A DNA stretch of 64,000 nucleotides from Flavobacterium buctense (GTDB lineage Bacteria > Bacteroidota > Bacteroidia > Flavobacteriales > Flavobacteriaceae), in contig NZ_JACTAB010000008.1 in NCBI RefSeq assembly GCF_014486695.1, positions 42,166 through 106,165 on the forward strand, written 5' to 3'. Shown piece by piece: positions 61,730-64,000 of the stretch. Made by a program: the position numbers and the translations under genes. How positions within the stretch are numbered: position 1 is the first letter of the stretch; each line of letters starts with the position of its first letter. Below the pieces are notes generated by a model. That model saw nothing but the letters and a program-made list of their open reading frames with translations. It had not been told where the DNA came from and searched no databases.

Positions 61730-62426
61730 TTGGTCTTTGAATTATGTTTACAAATTCTAATACTTGTTTTTGGATAGACAAGGAGAAACCATCAATCTTT
61801 CCGTTGAATAAGTGATAAGCCGAGTAAGCGATAATCCCTACGATAAGTCCGGCACCACTACTGATCATCTTTTCATATAAACCTCCTGAAATATTCCCGA
61901 TACTGATATCTTCAGTTACCGAAATGCTGTAGAAAATTTTAATTACCCCGGAAATCGTACCGATAAACCCTAAAGTTGGCGCAATCCCGGCAATCAACCC
62001 TAATTGGCCTAATCTTTTTTCCATATAACCAATTTCGATATTGGCTGCACGTTCCATATTGCCCTCAATTTCGCTGATATTTCTACCAATAGTAAGCACA
62101 CCTTCTTTAATGATAGTGCCTTGCGCTGCTCCGCTTCTTTCAGCAGCATTAACCGCCATATCAATATTAGCATTGGATAAATGATTGCGAATATCAGACA
62201 TCAAATGATTGTCGATTTTAGCCGCTTTGTTAATGTAGATATAACGTTCAAAAATGATATACAAGGTATAAAAAAGTAAAAGAGCAATCGGGACCAAGAA
62301 AAGTCCTCCTTTGAAAATAAACTCTAAAACAGAAACTTCATTGGTTAGAGCTGCATTCGCAGTGTCAGCAGTTGGAATCGCTTGCGCTAAAGTATCAACT
62401 TGCAACTGTAAAAATGTACTGATCAT
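61710..62426 (-). CDS. exbB: ExbB/MotA/TolQ-family proton channel
   Basis: 238 residues, three membrane segments (about 40-60, 145-165, 185-205 in this frame). AANIEIGYMEKRLGQLGLIAGIAPTLGFIGTISGVIKIFYS holds the conserved GxxxPxLGxxGTVxGxI pattern of ExbB. Start chosen at 62426 (MISTFLQLQVDTL); a longer frame begins with TTG at 62468. The first gene of the operon exbB-exbD-DUF4468, divergent from folC. Together with the TonB-like gene at 59.8 kb it forms a complete Ton motor. Confidence 0.92.
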   Translation of the reverse strand: MISTFLQLQVDTLAQAIPTADTANAALTNEVSVLEFIFKGGLFLVPIALLLFYTLYIIFERYIYINKAAKIDNHLMSDIRNHLSNANIDMAVNAAERSGAAQGTIIKEGVLTIGRNISEIEGNMERAANIEIGYMEKRLGQLGLIAGIAPTLGFIGTISGVIKIFYSISVTEDISIGNISGGLYEKMISSGAGLIVGIIAYSAYHLFNGKIDGFSLSIQKQVLEFVNIIQRPNGHKAK

Positions 62427-62552
62427 ATTTATTAAATTTTGGGCTATTAATTCTGAAAATAATTTCAAATTTGTATTGACCTAATGGGCATCACAATATA
62501 CAACGAAAAAAAAATTAAAAAAGTATATCAAAATTTATTTTTTCCTAAAATT

Positions 62553-63773
62553 ATGAACTACAAAGAAACCTTAGATTGGATGTTTAATCAATTGCCGATG
62601 TACCAAACACAAGGTGCTACGGCCTATCGAAAAGACATCACCAATACGGTTTTATTGGCCAAGCATTTAGGCAATCCCGAAGAACATTTAAAATGCATAC
62701 ACGTAGCCGGAACCAACGGAAAAGGCTCAACTTCGCACCTACTCGCATCGGTTTTACAGGAAGCCGGTTATAAAGTTGGGTTGTACACTTCGCCACATTT
62801 AAAAGATTATCGGGAACGAATTACCATCAATGGCAAACCCATTTCGGAAGCCTATGTTTGTGACTTTATCAACAAGAATAAGTCGTTCTTTGAAGCCAAT
62901 GAATTGAGTTTTTTTGAAATGAGCGTCGGATTGGCTTTTGAATATTTTGTCAAAGAAAAAACGGATATTAATATTATTGAAGTGGGTATGGGTGGAAGAT
63001 TAGATTCTACTAATATCATCACACCGTTGATTTCTGTGATTACCAATATTGGTTTAGACCACACCCAATTTTTAGGCAATACCCTCGAAGCCATAGCTTT
63101 TGAAAAAGCCGGCATCATCAAACCTAATATTCCCGTAATTATTGGCGAATATGTAGCAGAAACCAAACCGGTTTTTGAAACCAAAGCCAAGGATACGAAT
63201 TCCGAAATCTATTTTGCCTCCGATTCGGTTCAGAAAGATTATCCTTCCGCTTTGTTAGGCGATTACCAGTTTCACAATAAAAAAACGGTTTTGCAAACTT
63301 TGAAAGTATTACAAGAGAAACAATTGCTTTCAGTTTCCGAAGAAGTGATTAAAAACGGTTTTTTGAAGGTAATTGAGAATACCAATTTGCAAGGTCGTTG
63401 GCAACAATTAGGCGAAAACCCAAAAATAATTTGCGATACGGCACACAATGCTCATGGTTTGTCTATTGTTTTAAACCAATTGAAAAAGGAAAAATTTGAT
63501 ACACTGCATATCGTTTTAGGCGTTGTCAATGACAAAAATTTGGGCGAGATTCTGCCATTGTTCCCCAAAAACGCAAAATATTATTTCTGCAAACCCAATA
63601 TTCCACGTGGTTTGGAAGCTGAAATTTTAAAAGAAAAAGCCGGAGATTTTGAACTTAAAGGTGAAATATATAATTCTGTTTCAAACGCTTATGCAAATGC
63701 TACAAAAAAAGCAACACCCAATGACTTTATTTATATAGGCGGAAGCACTTTTGTCGTTGCAGAAATTTTGTAA
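62553..63773 (+). CDS. folC: Bifunctional dihydrofolate / folylpolyglutamate synthase
   Basis: 406 residues, Mur-ligase fold. ATP loop in AGTNGKGSTSHLLASVL, then LYTSPHLKDYRERI, EVGMGGRLDSTN and DTAHNAHG match FolC. Adds glutamate to dihydropteroate and to folates in the cytoplasm. Start chosen at 62553 (MNYKETLDWMFNQLP), where homologues begin; the longer frame from 62484 would add 23 AT-rich codons. Single gene, followed by the tRNA. Confidence 0.92.
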   Translation: MNYKETLDWMFNQLPMYQTQGATAYRKDITNTVLLAKHLGNPEEHLKCIHVAGTNGKGSTSHLLASVLQEAGYKVGLYTSPHLKDYRERITINGKPISEAYVCDFINKNKSFFEANELSFFEMSVGLAFEYFVKEKTDINIIEVGMGGRLDSTNIITPLISVITNIGLDHTQFLGNTLEAIAFEKAGIIKPNIPVIIGEYVAETKPVFETKAKDTNSEIYFASDSVQKDYPSALLGDYQFHNKKTVLQTLKVLQEKQLLSVSEEVIKNGFLKVIENTNLQGRWQQLGENPKIICDTAHNAHGLSIVLNQLKKEKFDTLHIVLGVVNDKNLGEILPLFPKNAKYYFCKPNIPRGLEAEILKEKAGDFELKGEIYNSVSNAYANATKKATPNDFIYIGGSTFVVAEIL

Positions 63774-63789
63774 TTTTTTTTCATTTTAA

Positions 63790-63820
63790 TTTGCAGAATC
63801 AAAAAAACGGTCTATATTTG
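63790..63820 (+). promoter_or_regulatory. tRNA-Val promoter (TTTG, 19 nt, TATATTTG)
   Basis: -33 TTTG at 63790-63793 and -7 TATATTTG at 63813-63820, with 19-nt spacing, the best full match to the Bacteroidota promoter in the window. The tRNA starts 23 nt after the -7 box. Confidence 0.8.
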
Positions 63821-63842
63821 CACTCGCAATCAAGCGCAAGAC

Positions 63843-63917
63843 GGGCGATTAGCTCAGTTGGTTCAGAGCATCTCGTTTACACCGAGAGGGTCGGGGGTTC
63901 GAATCCCTCATCGCCCA
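63843..63917 (+). tRNA. tRNA-Val (anticodon TAC)
   Basis: Cloverleaf: acceptor GGGCGAT with ATCGCCC, D arm starting GCTC, anticodon stem TCTCG/CGAGA around loop TTTACAC with anticodon TAC, T arm with loop TTCGAAT and one G-U pair, discriminator A at 63917. No CCA is encoded. 75 nt. Confidence 0.97.
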
Positions 63918-63922
63918 CAAAG

Positions 63923-63953
63923 AAAACCGATTAGGAGACTAATCGGTTTTTTT
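63923..63953 (+). terminator. Intrinsic terminator after tRNA-Val
   Basis: 11-bp stem AAAACCGATTA / TAATCGGTTTT (63923-63933 with 63940-63950), loop GGAGAC, T tract. Confidence 0.92.
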
Positions 63954-64000
63954 ATTTTCAATATGTGACAAAAGCTTGCTTTTAGGCGCAGATTGAAAAT

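Overview
The window looks like chromosomal DNA of a Flavobacterium-type member of the Bacteroidota. Supporting signs are three proteins with type IX secretion (T9SS) C-terminal signals, a SusC/SusD pair, AT-rich intergenic DNA without obvious Shine-Dalgarno sequences, many promoters of the TAnnTTTG (-7) type, and typical flavobacterial genes (S46 dipeptidyl peptidase, Gly-rich TonB, ExbB/ExbD, GbsR/MarR regulator). I see no prophage, insertion sequence, CRISPR array or rRNA operon. Almost all DNA is coding; the intergenic gaps hold terminators, promoters and two kinds of dispersed repeat.

Layout. 1-2.8 kb: end of a SusC receptor gene plus its SusD lipoprotein. 2.8-10.9 kb: housekeeping genes (rlmB, rhomboid protease, rarA, HAD nucleotidase, radC, DUF1287 lipoprotein, mpl, TPR protein). 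11.3-23.8 kb: two giant T9SS-secreted modular proteins in tandem, closed by a bidirectional terminator. 23.8-29.8 kb (minus): S46 dipeptidyl peptidase, then the block hpt-adk-CNNM/CBS transporter-obg. 29.9-34.3 kb (plus): small helical protein, purK-purE, M3 peptidase. 34.5-36.2 kb: GbsR/MarR regulator plus three small membrane proteins, with a duplicated palindromic operator. 36.3-40.7 kb: UbiA-like protein, gcvP, truncated haemoglobin. 40.8-44.9 kb: KAS III, methyltransferase, glycosyltransferase and MlaE/MlaF ABC genes, a possible envelope-lipid cluster. 44.9-57.2 kb (minus): T9SS type B protein, manC, SprT-like protein, SDR, LysE-like exporter, ATP-grasp enzyme, TANGO2-like protein, DinB, DoxX, YHS, Crp/Fnr regulator, acyl-CoA dehydrogenase. 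57.3-64 kb: anmK, glutamate dehydrogenase, TonB-like transducer converging with an exbB-exbD operon, folC, tRNA-Val.

The most interesting items are: (1) the GbsR cassette, where two near-identical inverted repeats (arms AACTTTCA / TGAAAGTT, 8-nt spacer) precede the regulator and the three-gene membrane operon, one overlapping the regulator promoter, and where two of the membrane proteins are gapless paralogues; (2) six genes with a TAnnTTTG/A box exactly 4 nt before ATG, implying leaderless mRNAs; (3) four copies of a composite intergenic repeat, two inverted around the rhomboid gene; (4) short-phrase intergenic arrays, three of which stop at or within 2 nt of a -7 box; (5) a shared module of about 500-600 residues before the sorting signal of the two giant secreted proteins.
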